Source: Marvania coccoides
Taxonomy: Eukaryota > Chlorophyta > Trebouxiophyceae > Chlorellales > Chlorellaceae
NCBI GenBank assembly: GCA_963854735.1
Contig: OY978101.1
Location: forward strand, 868,001-932,000
Reading direction: 5' to 3'
DNA length: 64,000 bases
Under the pieces are notes generated by a model. The model was not told the origin of the DNA. It saw only the letters and a list, made by a program, of their open reading frames with translations, and ran no database searches. Made by a program: the position numbers and the translations under genes. Of the stretch, positions 14,401 through 26,748 are shown piece by piece (the stretch's first letter is position 1; every line of letters starts with the position of its first letter).

Positions 14401-17400
14401 GACAGCCTGGTAGAAAGCGCGACACGAGTGCAGGAAGTGCACCATGACCTCCAGGGCCACCTCCTCCGGCGACTTCTTGGGGCGGGAGGAGGAACTGCCA
14501 GTGGTGGCAGCGCCAGCGCCGGCAGAGTCCGCGGCAGCAGCAGCGGCGGCGGGGGGTTCTGGCGACGCCTCTGTGGATGTCGCGGGCCCAGGTTCTGGAA
14601 GTACATTCACCAGCCCAGGCATCCCAGCGTCGTCCCCAGAACCTTCCACAGCGTTGCCGCCGGCGGCAGCAGCAGCTGGAGGGGGAGGGGACGGCGCTGA
14701 AGCGCCAGCGCCAGGCGCCTGCATGGCCTCGGGAGAGTGCACGCCGCCCTCCTCTGAAGTCGCGGTGGCAGGCTGGTCCGCCATGCCCACATCCTTGGCG
14801 GCCGCTGCTTTGGCCTCGGCGTCCGCCTTGTCGGCAGCTTCTGCTTGGCGGCGGAACTCCCATTCCTCCGCCAGCGTCGTCTGCCGCAGAACCACCAGCT
14901 CCAGCTGCCCCACCTTGGAGATGAGGCTGTCGGTGTCGCCGGACGCGCAGTCGGCCAGCACAGCAGAGCTGCTGCGCACCGCCACTGCTGCTAACGAAAG
15001 CAGGCCCTCGGCGCAGGACACGCGGCGCACGTAGTCGTCGCGCTGCTCCACGGGCAGGGTGGGCACGCAGGAGTTTTCCAGAGGCGTGACCTGGGCCACG
15101 GCCTCGTCTAGCACAGACTCCAGGCCTTTTTTGAGCGAAGAAAACGCCCGAGGCAAGGCGGTGGGCACGGCGGCCGCTGCGCCGCGGAAGGCGGATAGCA
15201 GGGCGTGCGCGGCATTGGTGGAGCCGAACTTGGGTGGCAGACCCGGCAGGGTGTAGATCTTGACTAGCAGGTCTGCTCCGCCCTTGTCGATGAACGCCCT
15301 GAAAAAATAGAAGTAATAGGGAGGGTGGAAAAAAAGGGGTGTGCGGGCAAGATGCTAAAAGGGGTGGTGATTCGATATAAGAATAAAACCAAAGTATTAA
15401 ACGACGTAATTGACACAAGTTCTGTTTGGTTGGAATAAAACTCACTGCGCTGTGTCCTTGACGCTGAACACCACTTCCAGCATGCGTGCCGTGTAGGTGA
15501 CGCTCTCCACCAGGTACGCAGGAGCGCTGACAGCGCCCGCTTCTCCAGATGGCGGCGGCGGCGCACTGGGCCCAGCAGCAGCCTCATCAATCGGCATAGG
15601 CTCAACCTCTGTTGCAGCTGGCGCTGCCTCCGAGTCAGCCACAGCCATCGGCTCCCGTCCATACCCACCTTCAGTAGGCGCAGCAGCAGGCGGCGCGCTT
15701 TCTTCTTCTTGCATTTCATCGACCGGAGGGGGGCGTTCCACAGGCGAGCCCCCCAGGGCGCACAGCTCCCTCAGAACGTCCAGCAGCATGTCCACAACGT
15801 CAGACTGCAGGGCGGGGCAGTACCGCACCAGCTCCTCCAGTCCGCCGCCAATTATGGAGGCCCCCTCGCCCTGGAGAGCCCTGACGTACACCGCCATGGT
15901 GAAAATTTTGGACATGGCTGGCACTACGCCCGACTCCCGCACCTTGGCGAGGCCGCCGGTGTTGAGGCACAGCGCGTTGATGGTGCTGGGCAGCACCGTG
16001 ATGGCCTCTTGGATGGGCATCACGCCCACAAGCACGCTCTGCAAAAACGCAGCGGGGACGCCAGCGTCATCCAGCTGCCTGCAAATTTTTTTAGAGTGAA
16101 AATTTATATTGTTAGTATCGTTGTTAGGAACAGAGAAAATGGGGGGGGGGGGGAGCGAGACTATGAGCAAATGTAGGGCACAGTAATGCCAGCAATGCTG
16201 AAATTTAAAAAGAGCGTATTAAATGCATAGTAAGAATTTATATAATGCATGTAATGTACCTATACTGCAGGGGGTCTTGATGGATGATGTTGGTGAGGGT
16301 GTGGCAGGCCAGGGAGTAGAGGCCGCCTCCAAACACGTTGGGCCGCTCAAACAGCGGCACAAGGGTGCCGTACAGGGCAGCGGTGTCTGACTCAGAGGGG
16401 CGCCACCTGGAGGAGGAAGGGGACAGTGCGATGGTGGACAGCGAGCGCAGAAGGGAGCGCAGCAGGGAGCGTCGCGAGTGGGGCAGCGGTTTGGCATCAG
16501 GAGATGCCGTGGCCGCCGCTAGCTCCTGCTGCAGCCGCTCCAGGAGCACCGCAGGGCCACCAATCTCCAAGAACAGACCGTACGCAGCGGGACTGCAATA
16601 AAAAATCCAGATAAGAAAGGTTAACTTTCCTCCAAAATTGACCAAGTTTTTTATACACAGAAGAAAAGAAGAAAAAAGAGAGGGCCACGTTTTCTCTCTC
16701 CCTTAGGAAATAGTATAAATAAATACTTGCCTGAGGTCCACAAAATTCTCGATGACCCGGAGAGTGGAGGAGATGACACCCGCGTGCTCCGCCGCCTGGT
16801 CCTTGAATAGCGGCAGCAGCGTTGGAATGACGCCAGAATCCAACACAGCCTGCACGCCCGATGAGTGACTGGCCAGCACGCCCAGCAGGCTGACGATGGC
16901 CTCGCACAGCTCCACGCTGTACGCCACGGCCACGGGCTCAGACCCCGTGAGAGAGGCTTGCATTCGAATGACCAGCACTGCCAGCAGCGAGCTGACGCCC
17001 CCGGTGGCCACAGCCTCCATTGCGGAGGCAAAGGCGGCGGAGCGGGAGGGGCGCTCGCTGAGCTGCGTCACCAGCACGCGCAGCACGAGGGCCCTCACGT
17101 CATCCGGTACTTCAGTCTCTGCCCGCAGCACCGCCACGCATTGTAGCGCCAATCCCGCTGGGGCCAGCGTGCGCACGGGGTCGGGCATGGAAAAGATGAT
17201 GGTGGTGGAGGCCAGCTGCAGCGCGGCGTGCAGCGCCAGCAGGCGGCAGCGCAACACCGCTTGCAGCGTGGCGGGGACCTGCGTCGCTAAAACCGCCCGC
17301 ACAGCCACCAGCAGCGCGAATCTCTCCTGCTGCGGGACTTTATGGGCCAGAACCAGCGCCCGCACCGCCGCTGCTTCGTCTGCGGGCAGAGAGGCCGGGT

Positions 17401-18138
17401 CTAGAGGAATTGAGACGGTTTGAGGCGGGGCAGTGCTGTGAAACTGAAACTCCTTGGCCGTGGACGCCGCGCACTCGGCCGTACCGCCCCTCGCCCAATC
17501 CAGCATCTCTGCCCCCTCGGTGACAGGAGGCTTGGCCATGGCCACCAGCCGCGGCAGCAGCTGCGGCGGGTTTTCCATGCGGCCGCCAGAGTGGTGGGAT
17601 CGCCGAAGAAAGACCGCCAACGCCCGCAACGCGGCCTGCACCACTTCGGCGTCGGGGGCTGCCAGCAGCGCCGTCAGGTGCTCTGCAGAGGCGTAGAGGT
17701 GCTTGTTGCTGCAGTTCTCCAAAATTGTAGCGGTGGCCTGCAGCATCGCCAGCAGGTCGGCAGAGGGGAAGGGAGGGTCTAGCGCGCCGCCCTCCTCGAT
17801 CTTGAGGCTGAGGTCGGAGCGCATGGCCACGTGCAGCTCGTAGAACTCGTCTATTCGGTCCAGAAGAGCCACCCAGTGGTGGACGTCCCCCTTGTCCAAC
17901 TCCCCCCACGCAAACCCCCTGAGAGCGTCGCCCAGCTTGTCGAGGGACACGGCGAGGAAGCCGTTGATCATGAGCTTGAGGGGCTCGGGCTGCAAACGGG
18001 TTTGTTTGATCAGTTCATGGCTTGAAATTCTTATATTACGAAAGTGCCAGGGAGCCCTGTCGGGTGGGAAGGGCGTTTCGCAGGCAGCAAATACGAGATA
18101 CTCACCGGCTCAATCGCCCGTTTTGTCTTGATTTTCAT
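3485..18138 (-). CDS. Giant HECT E3 ubiquitin ligase, UPL1/HUWE1/TOM1 type (4,199 aa)
   Basis: This ligase transfers ubiquitin to substrates through a HECT-domain cysteine. Sixteen exons join with consistent phase to 12,600 nt: 18138-18106, 17989-16731, 16592-16260, 16078-15446, 15298-13489, 13377-10599, 10503-10318, 10131-9725, 9584-9524, 9448-9339, 9150-7950, 7839-7521, 7371-6529, 6395-5630, 5514-4811, 4640-3485. The N-terminus (MKIKTKRAIEP, then GELDKGDVHHW and ENCSNKHLY) matches the armadillo-like DUF908/DUF913 region of plant UPL1. A UBA domain spans about residues 1335-1373 across exons 5-6. Acidic tracts follow around 2475-2670, then a poly-Ala tract near 2777. UBM/DUF4414-like pieces (IDPEFLAALPPELQAEVI) lie in exon 12. 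The HECT domain is the last ~345 residues, with catalytic Cys4166 in HTCFNQLDLPEY and a GFGFA terminus. Intron 2 uses a GC donor. Confidence 0.95.
8365..8430. repeat. (AGC)22 microsatellite inside the HECT ligase coding sequence
   Basis: There are 22 perfect uninterrupted AGC units. On the minus (coding) strand these are GCT codons giving a run of 22 Ala within a longer Ala-rich stretch in exon 11 of the ligase gene. The lack of interruption suggests recent slippage and likely length variation between strains. Confidence 0.97.
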
Positions 18139-18639
18139 TGCGAAACCGCTTGGATGGAGTCGTGAGCGACTGGGCTGCTGTCAAATCATCCTTGGGTCAT
18201 GTTCTACGTAAAACTCGAAACGATGCAGGCAATCAGACAGCGGGCACCTTTCAAAACCCGCCAAAAAAAACGATTGAAAGGTTTAAGAGTCGGAGTTTAT
18301 GCTGTTCACTGCATGTGAGGGCTTCAATACAAGCAAACTTTTCGGTAAATTTATGTCCAATTACTATTGAAGACTCTAGCCTTTTGTACTTTCATTTTTG
18401 GGTCGGCAATAATATTTTGGGTTGCAAATTTTGGGCGGGCGGCAGAGAGGCCATAACGGCAGTTAGAGCCCCTCGCTTTATTATTAATATTTTTTTAAGA
18501 GTGGATCAACATGTACATGGGCTTTGCCAGCCCCAACTCCGTATAGGCGGCGGGTGCCCGTCAATTGAATTATTTTTTTTCTCTATAACAATTTCCTCTG
18601 ACCTTTAGCTGCTTTTTGGTGCGAACAACGGTTTGAACA
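18139..18639. promoter_or_regulatory. Divergent intergenic region between the HECT ligase and RNA polymerase I genes
   Basis: This is 501 bp between two start codons on opposite strands, so it should hold both promoters and 5' UTRs. I see no clear TATA box or other defined element. A 156-codon open frame on the plus strand has no family resemblance and is not called. Confidence 0.5.
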
Positions 18640-21600
18640 ATGGCGCTCAGCAACGCCTTGCACTCGAAAGAGATCACAACTGCTCAGGTCAGTCCCTTTT
18701 CCCATCTCAAGCTACATGTCTTCATCAGCTGGAAGGGGCTCTACTGCCTCTCTCCCAGTCCTTGATAAATTTAAAACCGAAGCTAATCTCTGGAAATTTC
18801 ATCTCGTCAATTTGCAGGTGTCAGCAGTGAGCTTTGGATTTTTTCGTGCCGAGGAGGTAAATAAAGTGGCAATTTTTATATGCTTCCATTGCTTTTTTCC
18901 GCTTTAATTGCTTCTGACATCGACATCTAACTCCGTAATGCCTGCGCTGCCCCCACAGATTCGCAAAATCAGTGTAAAGCAGATCGTCTCGCCCATCATG
19001 TTTGACAATCTCAAGAACGCAGTGAGGGGCGGTCTTTACGACCCTGCCATGGGCCCCATGGACACCAAAGAGAAGTGGGTTCCGCGCCGCATACGCATGA
19101 AAAATAAATCCACTCGAATTAACATTTCGCCACTTGCTCCGCTGTCCCGATGCTAATTTAATATTGTGCGTTTATGTTTATTTCTGCAGGTGCCACACCT
19201 GCAACCTCAGCCACTTCGAGTGCCCCGGCCACTTTGGGCACGTGGAGCTCTCCGTCCCGCTGTACAACCCTCTGGTGTTCATGTACGCTTAACTAAATAC
19301 TATGTCAATTATTTTGGTGGTCAAGAATCGCAGGTTATTATTCTCAACCATGTAATTGTGTTTCATCCCTGCAGCACTCTGTACAAGCTGCTGCGCTGCA
19401 CATGCCTGCACTGCCACAAGTTCCGCATGAAGGGCGAGGAGGTGGAGCGCTTCCGCCGCCGCCTGGAGCTGCTGGCGCAGGGGCAGCTGCGGGAGGCGCA
19501 GGCCCTGGTTGTGGGATCGTCTGCTGCCGCCAAGCGCGCGGGCGGGGAGATGATCGACGAAGCCATGGGGGTTGATGACGTGGACGATGGCGGAGCAGGC
19601 AAAGCAGCACGCGAATACGACGTGGCTGCGTCCGTCAAGGGCAGCGCTGCGCGCGCCGGCAAGGGCCTGGGCCCACGCAGGTAAAAATTTTGGGCCTAAA
19701 TGAGATACTCTTGCTATTTTGAAGTAGTTTTTTGTGTTCATTCAGGGTGCTGACAAATTTCTTTCTTCTCTTTCCTCTTTTCCTGCTGTGCAGCCCCAAC
19801 GTGCTGACGGCGCAGACGCTGGAGGCGATGATCGACACGGTGGGCGACTTCTTCCGGCACCAGCCCAGCAGTAAGTGCCAGAACTGCGGCGCCCACAACC
19901 CCACCGTCAAGCGGGAAGGCTTCTCCAAGCTGTTTGTGATGCCGCTGCCGCCCAAGAAGCGCGCGGCCAACGACGTGCAGGGCACCCCCATCCTGTCCCT
20001 GCTGCGCCACCTCAGCACGGCGCCGGGGGCGGCCGGCAATGACATCGATGCAGTGGAGGCGGAGCTGGCGGCAGGGATCAAGGAAAAGGAGGATGCACGG
20101 CGGCAGAAGCGGCGCGATGCCATGGAAGCCAAGGGGGATCTGTCGGACGAGAGCGAGGGGGAGGAAGAGAAGGGCGACGGCATGGAGGTGGACGAGAAGA
20201 AAGCGGCGCCTGCTTGCTTGAAAAAATCGGGCGATAGCGAGGAGGAGGACAGCGAGGAGGAGGAGGACAGGGCTGGTGCGGGAAGAAGGTCTGGGAAGGG
20301 CGCTGACGAGGACGCAGGCGCGTCTCAGCTGTCTGGAGACACTCCGAAGTTTCTGACGGCCACCGAGGTCCAAGAGATCATGCGGCGAATGTGGGAGCTC
20401 AACGAGCCCATCCTGGCGTACATCTACCCCACGGATGTTGCCCGGCGGCAGCGGCGGCGCAGCGGTGGCTCCCTGGCGGGCTCTGCCGCCGCCGGCAACG
20501 CAGCGGCTCGCCGCTCGCAGTGCCAAGGCTTCAAGGACTTTTTCGTGCAGACCGTGCCTGTGGCGCCCAACCGCTTCCGACCCGTCAACCGCGTGGGCGA
20601 CATGGTGTACGAGCATCCCCAGAACACGCTGCTCACGAAGGTCATCAATGGCAACCTCGATCTGATCGCCACCAGCAAGGGCCACGCGCCGGCGCCCTAC
20701 GGCGCGCCCAAGGGCGCGCCCCCCATCCAGCTGGACGCGCAGGCGCAGCTGGGGCGCACGCTGCGGCTGTGGCTGGATCTGCAGAACTCGCTGAACGCTC
20801 TGATTGACTCTTCGGCCGCCGACGAGACCCACGGCGTGGCCGGCATCCGGCAGCAGCTGGAAAAGAAGGAGGGACTGTTCCGCAAGAACATGATGGGCAA
20901 GCGCGTCAATTTCGCGGCGCGCTCGGTCATTTCACCGGACGTGTATCTCAACGGCGGCGAGATCGGAGTGCCGCCCTACTTCGCATCGCGGCTGTCCTTC
21001 CCCGAGCGTGTGACCGCCTGGAACGTGGAGCGGCTGCAGGAGGCGGTGCTGGCGGGCCCTGGGCGCAACCCGGGGGCGGTGGCGGTTGAAGACGAGAGGG
21101 GGCGCATCATCATGCTGCGCAAGGACAAAAAGAGCAGAGAGGCAGTGGCGAAAACGCTGCTGTCCAACCTCGCGGGGGCGCCGTTGTTCGCGGCGGGCGC
21201 GGCGGGGGCCACGCCTGGCAAGGCCGGCGGCGGGGGCGCGGCGGCGGCGGAGGCTGCGCAGTACGGTGGCAGCAAGGTGGTGTACCGCACGATGACCGAC
21301 GGCGACTTCATGCTGACCAACCGCCAACCCACGCTGCACAAGCCCGGGATGATGGGCCACAGGGCCCGCATCATGCGAGGTAGGGCATGAAACGAATTTT
21401 TTTCAAGCTGATATTTTCCTCTTTTCTCTTGTTCTGAATGGAGTACTCTGATGTTTTCCATGTCTTGGTTTATGCCAACTTTTCGGTCAACATGATTTGA
21501 TCTCCTCTTCACCTTCTTGAATATTGTCTGAATTCTCCTCTCCATTTTCCCAATTATTTATTCCGCAGCCGAGCGCACCATTCGCTTCCACTACGCCAAC

Positions 21601-24600
21601 TGCTCCACCTTCAACGCCGACTTCGACGGCGATGAGATCAACCTGCATCTCCCGCAGGACCACCTGGGCCGCGCAGAGGGCTACGACATCGTGCACGCTG
21701 ATCGCCAGTTCTTCGTGCCCACAGACGGCAAGCCGCTGCGGGGTCTCATCCAGGACCACATCGTGGCGGGCACGCTAATGACCATGAAGGACCGCTTCCT
21801 GACCCGCGCCGAGTACTGCCAGCTCATCTACGAGTGCGTGGCGCCGGACTGCAGCGGCTCGTGGGAGGTCGGTCCGAAAATTTTAATTCTTTAATTTCTT
21901 CCCCCCCTGAAATTCTAGTGTTGATTCATATGTTAATGTTGATTGAATGTTGGATATTAATTTAAAAAAACTTAAACTTGTTTATTTTTATTATTTTGCA
22001 GGTGTGGCTGGAGCCGCCGACTGTGATTAAGCCTCGGGCGCTGTGGACGGGCAAGCAGGTGTTCACCGCGGTGCTGATGCACTTCACCCGCGACCAGCTG
22101 CCCTTCACCATGGCTGCTGACTCCAAAGTCCCCCTCGAAATGTGGGGGAAAACCTCGGGTGAGGGAAAAATGCACATTTGGCGCAACCAGCTTGTGGCTG
22201 GCTGCATCGACAAGTCCACCTTCGGCAAGCACGGGCTGTTGCACGTGTTCCACGAGCTGTACGGTGCCGAGCGCACCTCGATTTTCACGGCCGCGCTGTC
22301 TCGGCTGTTCACCGCTTTTCTGCAGCAGCACGGCTTCACCTGCGGCATGTCCGACGTGTTCCTGGTGGCTGCCGCGGAGAAAAAGCGCGCGGAGCTGCTG
22401 CACACCGCGGACACCCGCGCGCTGGAGGCGGCAGCAGCGTTTGTGGGCGCCCCGGTGCCCTCTGAGCTCATCCAGAAGGGGGTGTCCCTGGACGACGCCT
22501 TTTTGACCCGAGAGGCCGCTGCACGGGTGGCCCTGAGTGAGCGCTTCCGCGCCAACTCCGCAGACACCGGCCCCGCGCTGGACATGAAGGCCAGCGGGGC
22601 CATGCACCCACTTTCTTCGGAGGTTGTTAAAGCCTGCCTCCCGGCCGGCCAGGCCAAGCCTTTCAGACACAACATGATGGCGCTGATGACGATCACCGGC
22701 GCCAAGGGCTCCGTGGTCAATTTCTCGCAGATCTCGTGCCTGCTGGGCCAGCAGGAGCTGGAGGGCCGGCGGGTGCCTCGCATGGCATCCGGCAAGACGC
22801 TGCCGTGCTTTGCGGCGTACGACGTGGGCGCGCGGTCGGGCGGGTTCGTGGGGGATCGTTTCCTGACGGGTCTGCGCCCGCAGGAGTATTATTTCCATTG
22901 CATGGCTGGGCGGGAGGGCCTGGTGGATACCACGGTCAAAACCAGTCGGTCAGGTATGTTATATTTTTTTAATATTATATTCCCAATTTCGCACTATATT
23001 GGTTGTTTTATAAGTGAATCATTGTGCTTCTTCTTTGGAGTGCATCACTTTCCACACTTTTTTCCAGTGTTGATAATAATTTACACTACGTTTCCCTTTC
23101 TTTTTCTCACCAGGCTACCTGCAGCGCTGCGTGATCAAGAACCTGGAGCCGCTGCGCGTGGCGTACGATGGCACCGTGCGCGACGACTGCGATGGCTCCG
23201 TGGTGCAGTTTCTGTACGGCGAAGATGGGGCAGACCCAATCGCCGTTGGCTGCCTGCGGGCGCTGCCGCTGCTGTTCTACAACATGCCGCAGTTCGCGGT
23301 ACAAGTGGAGGCCAGCGCCACCGCGCGCCTGCGGTCCCTGCCCGGGCAGCAGCAGGAGGAGGAGGCGGCGCGAGACGCAGTGCGCAAGCGGGCCAAGCTC
23401 ATGCTGCGCTCCAAGGAGGCCAAGGCCGCCAAGGACCTCCCCCTCAACGCGCAGCACTCCCAGGCCATCATGGGTGTGTGTCCCGAGGGCTTCCAGGACG
23501 CGCTGACCGACGCAATCTTCGGGGGAGCGCTGCTCCCGCCTGATCCAGAGGGTGTTGATGCTGCCTACAAATCTGCCTCTAAAAAGGCCAAAAAGGCGGC
23601 GAAGAAGGGGCAGCAGCCCGCGTACAAGTCGCTGAGCGGCATGGACTTCCAGACGCTCATGCACGCCAAGTTTTACAGAGCGCAGGCGGCGCCTGGCGAG
23701 GCGGTGGGCGTGATCGCAGGGCAATCGGTGGGAGAGCCATCCACGCAGATGACGCTCAATACCTTCCACATGGCGGGTCGCGGTGAGGCCAATGTGACGC
23801 TGGGCATCCCTCGGCTGCGTGAGATTCTGATGACGGCGGCGGCTGCAATCAAGACTCCAGTAATGACGCTGCCCCTGCTGGCGGGGCTGGGGGAGACCGA
23901 GGCCAAGGCGTTGGCGGTGCGGCTGAAGCGCATCTACCTCGCGGAGGCGCTCAAGGCGCTGCGGGTGGCGGAGAACGTCGTGGCGAGGACTTCGGAAACC
24001 ACAGCGGGGCGGGGGCGCACCTACGCTGTGCAGCTGGTGTTCCACCCGCCGTCTGCGTACCCCGCGGAGCTGGAGGTCACCTTTGCGGAGATCTCCAAGT
24101 GCTTCACGGACACATTCGTGCCCAAGCTGCAGCACGCGGTCAAGCAGGAGATGCGCAAGGCAGCGGGCGGCGGCAAGCTGGCGCCGGTGTCTGCCGCGCG
24201 CGTGGGGGCTGGCCCCGACGGCGGCGCGGCGCTGACCTCGGAGGACGCGGCCCCGCCGCCGCGCCGCCGCCGCAGCGAGAAGGACGACGATGACGAAAAC
24301 GCGGAGGAAAATGAAGAGTACGTGGAGGGCAAGCTGCGGTACGCTGGCGGGCGTGGGGAGCAGGCCACGTACGGCGCCAACGATGAAGAGGACGTTGTGA
24401 TTGAGAAGGCAGCCAGGGAGGAGGCTCGTCGCCGCGCTGGAGACGCTGTTGATGAGGATGAGGAAGAGGAAGAGGGCGGTGCTGGTGCTGGCAAGAGCGG
24501 CGGCAAGGCGGCTAAAAAGGGCAGTAAAAAGGCGGCGGCGGCGGCGGCCCCGTTGGCTGCTTCCTCTGAGATTGATGAGTCTCAGTTTACGTGCGAGGTG

Positions 24601-25200
24601 GTGGTGACTGTGCCGCTGGACGCGCCCAAGCTGCTGATGCGGGAGCTGGTGGAGAAGGTGGCGGCGGTGACGGTGATGCGCGGCGTCAGCGATATCTCCA
24701 GGTGTTACGTGCTGGACGCTTCCAAGACAGGAGGGCAGTTGGTGCAGACCGACGGCATCAACATTCACGGCCTGTGGGAGAGCGCAGACCTCATCGACGT
24801 GGATCGGCTCACCACCAACAGCCCCGCGGCCATGCTGCGCGTGCTGGGCGTCGAAGCAGCGCGCGCCACCGTGGTCAAAGAAGTTTCTTCGGTGTTCGGC
24901 GCTTACGGTATTGCCGTGGACCCACGTCACCTCTCTTTGATCGCGGACTACATGACACACATGGGCGGGTACCGCGCCTGCAACCGCATCGGCATTGAAG
25001 CCTCCACCTCGCCGTTCCTCAAGATTTCCTTTGAGACGGCGGCGGCGTTCCTGGTGTCTGCCACGCTGCACGGCGACGTGGACCCGCTGACGTCCCCTGC
25101 AGCAAGGATTGTGCTGGGGCGGCCGGTGGGCATGGGCACAGGCGCGTTGGACGTCATTCAGGACTTGGATGCTCGCCCGGCACCTCTGGCGGCCGCTTGA
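18640..25200 (+). CDS. DNA-directed RNA polymerase I largest subunit (RPA1/RPA190), 1,841 aa
   Basis: This is the catalytic largest subunit of Pol I, which transcribes pre-rRNA in the nucleolus. Nine exons join in phase: 18640-18687, 18818-18856, 18959-19074, 19190-19282, 19375-19680, 19794-21379, 21569-21867, 22002-22953, 23114-25200. Zinc ligands are visible at C69, C72, C79 and H82 (CPGHFGH), and at C109/C112 with C229/C232. The catalytic loop NADFDGDE places Mg-binding Asp at 747, 749 and 751. The trigger-loop region reads [20 protein letters not shown], and the C-terminus has the Pol I type [13 protein letters not shown]. It is longer than typical RPA1 because of acidic inserts coded near 20130-20330 and 24240-24570. 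These are rich in Glu, Asp and Lys. Confidence 0.96.
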
Positions 25201-25299
25201 TGAGAAGGCAGAGCAGGCTTTCTATTTCAGCAGTGGAGCTGGAGGGGTGTGCGATTTAATTTGCTGTTCTTTTTTACGCTGGTTTATACTCGAAAGGTG

Positions 25300-25304
25300 T
25301 GTAA
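25300..25304 (+). promoter_or_regulatory. TGTAA poly(A) signal downstream of the Pol I gene
   Basis: TGTAA lies about 100 nt after the stop codon. This is the usual green-algal polyadenylation element. The same pentamer occurs downstream of RPT2 (28613), the RecQ gene (32780), the thioredoxin-PUB gene (43921) and the PYROXD1-like gene (46791). Confidence 0.45.
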
Positions 25305-25494
25305 ATGTTAATATTTTTCGTGTCGGGCGGAAGAAAAAAAAGAATCAAGCGAGTCAAGTAGTCAGTCAGTCAGGACAGCAAGATCAAGAAGGCCAACACA
25401 AACATGTTGGTAAAAGTCGAAGAAGAAAGGGAGAATACAAAGTACATCATAAAAAGTAACAAGGCTTCAGTATTATTAATGGCAGTTTGTTGTT

Positions 25495-26383
25495 TTAGGT
25501 TGCAGCAGGCGTTGTCGCTGCTGCTGGTGTGCTGCCTCGATTCACCCAGGACGCTGCCACCGCTTGGATGTCTGCCAATTCTGCCTGCACCGGCGCTGCT
25601 GCAGCCACCAAGTCCATTGCCGCTTTCTTCTTCTGCTCGAGCTCCGCCTCTGCCGCTGCCTCCCTGCGCTGCACCTCCTCCAGGATGGCGGTCAGCCGCG
25701 CTGCCTCCTCCTGCTTGGCCCTAAAAGCTGCCACGCGGGCAGCTTTTGTGGGCGGAGGACCAGCAGGGACAGATCTGCAATAATAATACAATAAAAAATA
25801 AATAAATAAAGTTCGACATATTCTTGCGAAAGAAGCGATGGCATACCGTGATGATTAGGGGAGAAGAAATCAGCTACATGTGCATGCCTTATATTGGCTA
25901 ATAAATAGAATTGTCGACCACGCTTGCTATTATGATTCATTTACTTACGCTTCATCAGGTTTGCCGTCAACGATGCCCTGCTCTGCACACATGATGTCCA
26001 GGGTCTGCAGCTTGTTAGCAATGCTGCTCTCCTCGCACACCTCCTCAAAGTCCGTCTCAATCACCACACGGGCTTGGTGGAGGCACTGCAGTGGGAAGAA
26101 AAAAACAAAAAGCGGCGGTGAAGGTAAAAATAATAACAATAGTCTACTACGAGAAGCAAAAAGAGCACCGCTGCCTCAGGCAGCTGCTGTAATTGGGGCT
26201 CACTTGTGAGTAGCCGTCATACGCGGTCTCGATGATCTCATTCGGCAGCGGGCCCTCCGGAAAGTAGGCATGAAATTCATCTGGTGGCACCCCTCGCAGT
26301 GCGTACTTCACTGTCACGTGGAATGCATTCTGCAGCTTACGCATCCGTTGCCCGTGCGTTTTGTTCAGAGCATCAGCCGACAT
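25495..26383 (-). CDS. NNF1/PMF1-like kinetochore (MIS12 complex) protein
   Basis: This is a 198-residue protein from three exons: 26383-26204, 26085-25949 and 25774-25495. The N-terminal half (RMRKLQNAF, a YFPEGPLPNEIIE segment, then ETDFEEVCEESSIANKLQTLD) follows the pattern of Nnf1/PMF1. Those proteins are MIS12-complex subunits linking centromeric chromatin to the outer kinetochore. The C-terminal exon is a helical Ala/Glu/Lys coiled-coil-like stretch. Length is near that of animal PMF1. The family is weakly conserved, so this is assigned from pattern and size. It could be another small coiled-coil protein. Confidence 0.6.
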
Positions 26384-26748
26384 AATTCCGCGTTCTCAGC
26401 CTAGAATAGTTGCAAATTGAAAGTTGGTTGAACAGCAAAGCTGTTGAAAAAGTGCGTGCACCACCTCAGCTGTGTGCGGAACGGACTGGATTGTATGAAT
26501 ATGACACAGCAAAAATAATTTAATAATGTACCGGTGCGGGAGCAGCAGTTCAGTTCGAGCATGAAATTTGTTGGAAAGATTTTCGGAGAGACTCGCAAAA
26601 TGGAGCCCCCAGGCGCTTGATCATATTGTAAAATTCGTATTTGTAATTATCAGAGATCTGTTGCCGCGAGCCCACACACTTTGAGTGCTGTTTGATCTCA
26701 TCTTTACCACGAAAAAGTTCTAGTCTCAAGAACAGCAGGCAGCTCCGT
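26384..26748. promoter_or_regulatory. Divergent promoter region, NNF1-like and RPT2 genes
   Basis: This is 365 bp between two opposed start codons and presumably holds both promoters. No recognisable TATA box or repeat was seen. Confidence 0.45.

Noticed and set aside
14225..15445. 406-codon minus-strand frame inside the HECT ligase
   Set aside because: It is an overlapping shadow frame; the ligase frame here has phase-consistent splice sites and family conservation.
18547..18562. Short stretch resembling the antisense of a conserved 18S rRNA site (GGTGCCC..CGTCAATT)
   Set aside because: The match is too short, has a three-base gap and the surrounding bases do not match rRNA.
18138..18608. 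156-codon plus-strand frame in the divergent promoter region
   Set aside because: It has AT-rich, non-coding composition, no recognisable domain, and lies between two well-supported starts.
23107..25071. 654-codon open frame antisense to the RNA polymerase I gene
   Set aside because: It mirrors GC-rich codons of the sense gene, is Arg/His/Leu-rich, and has no family resemblance.
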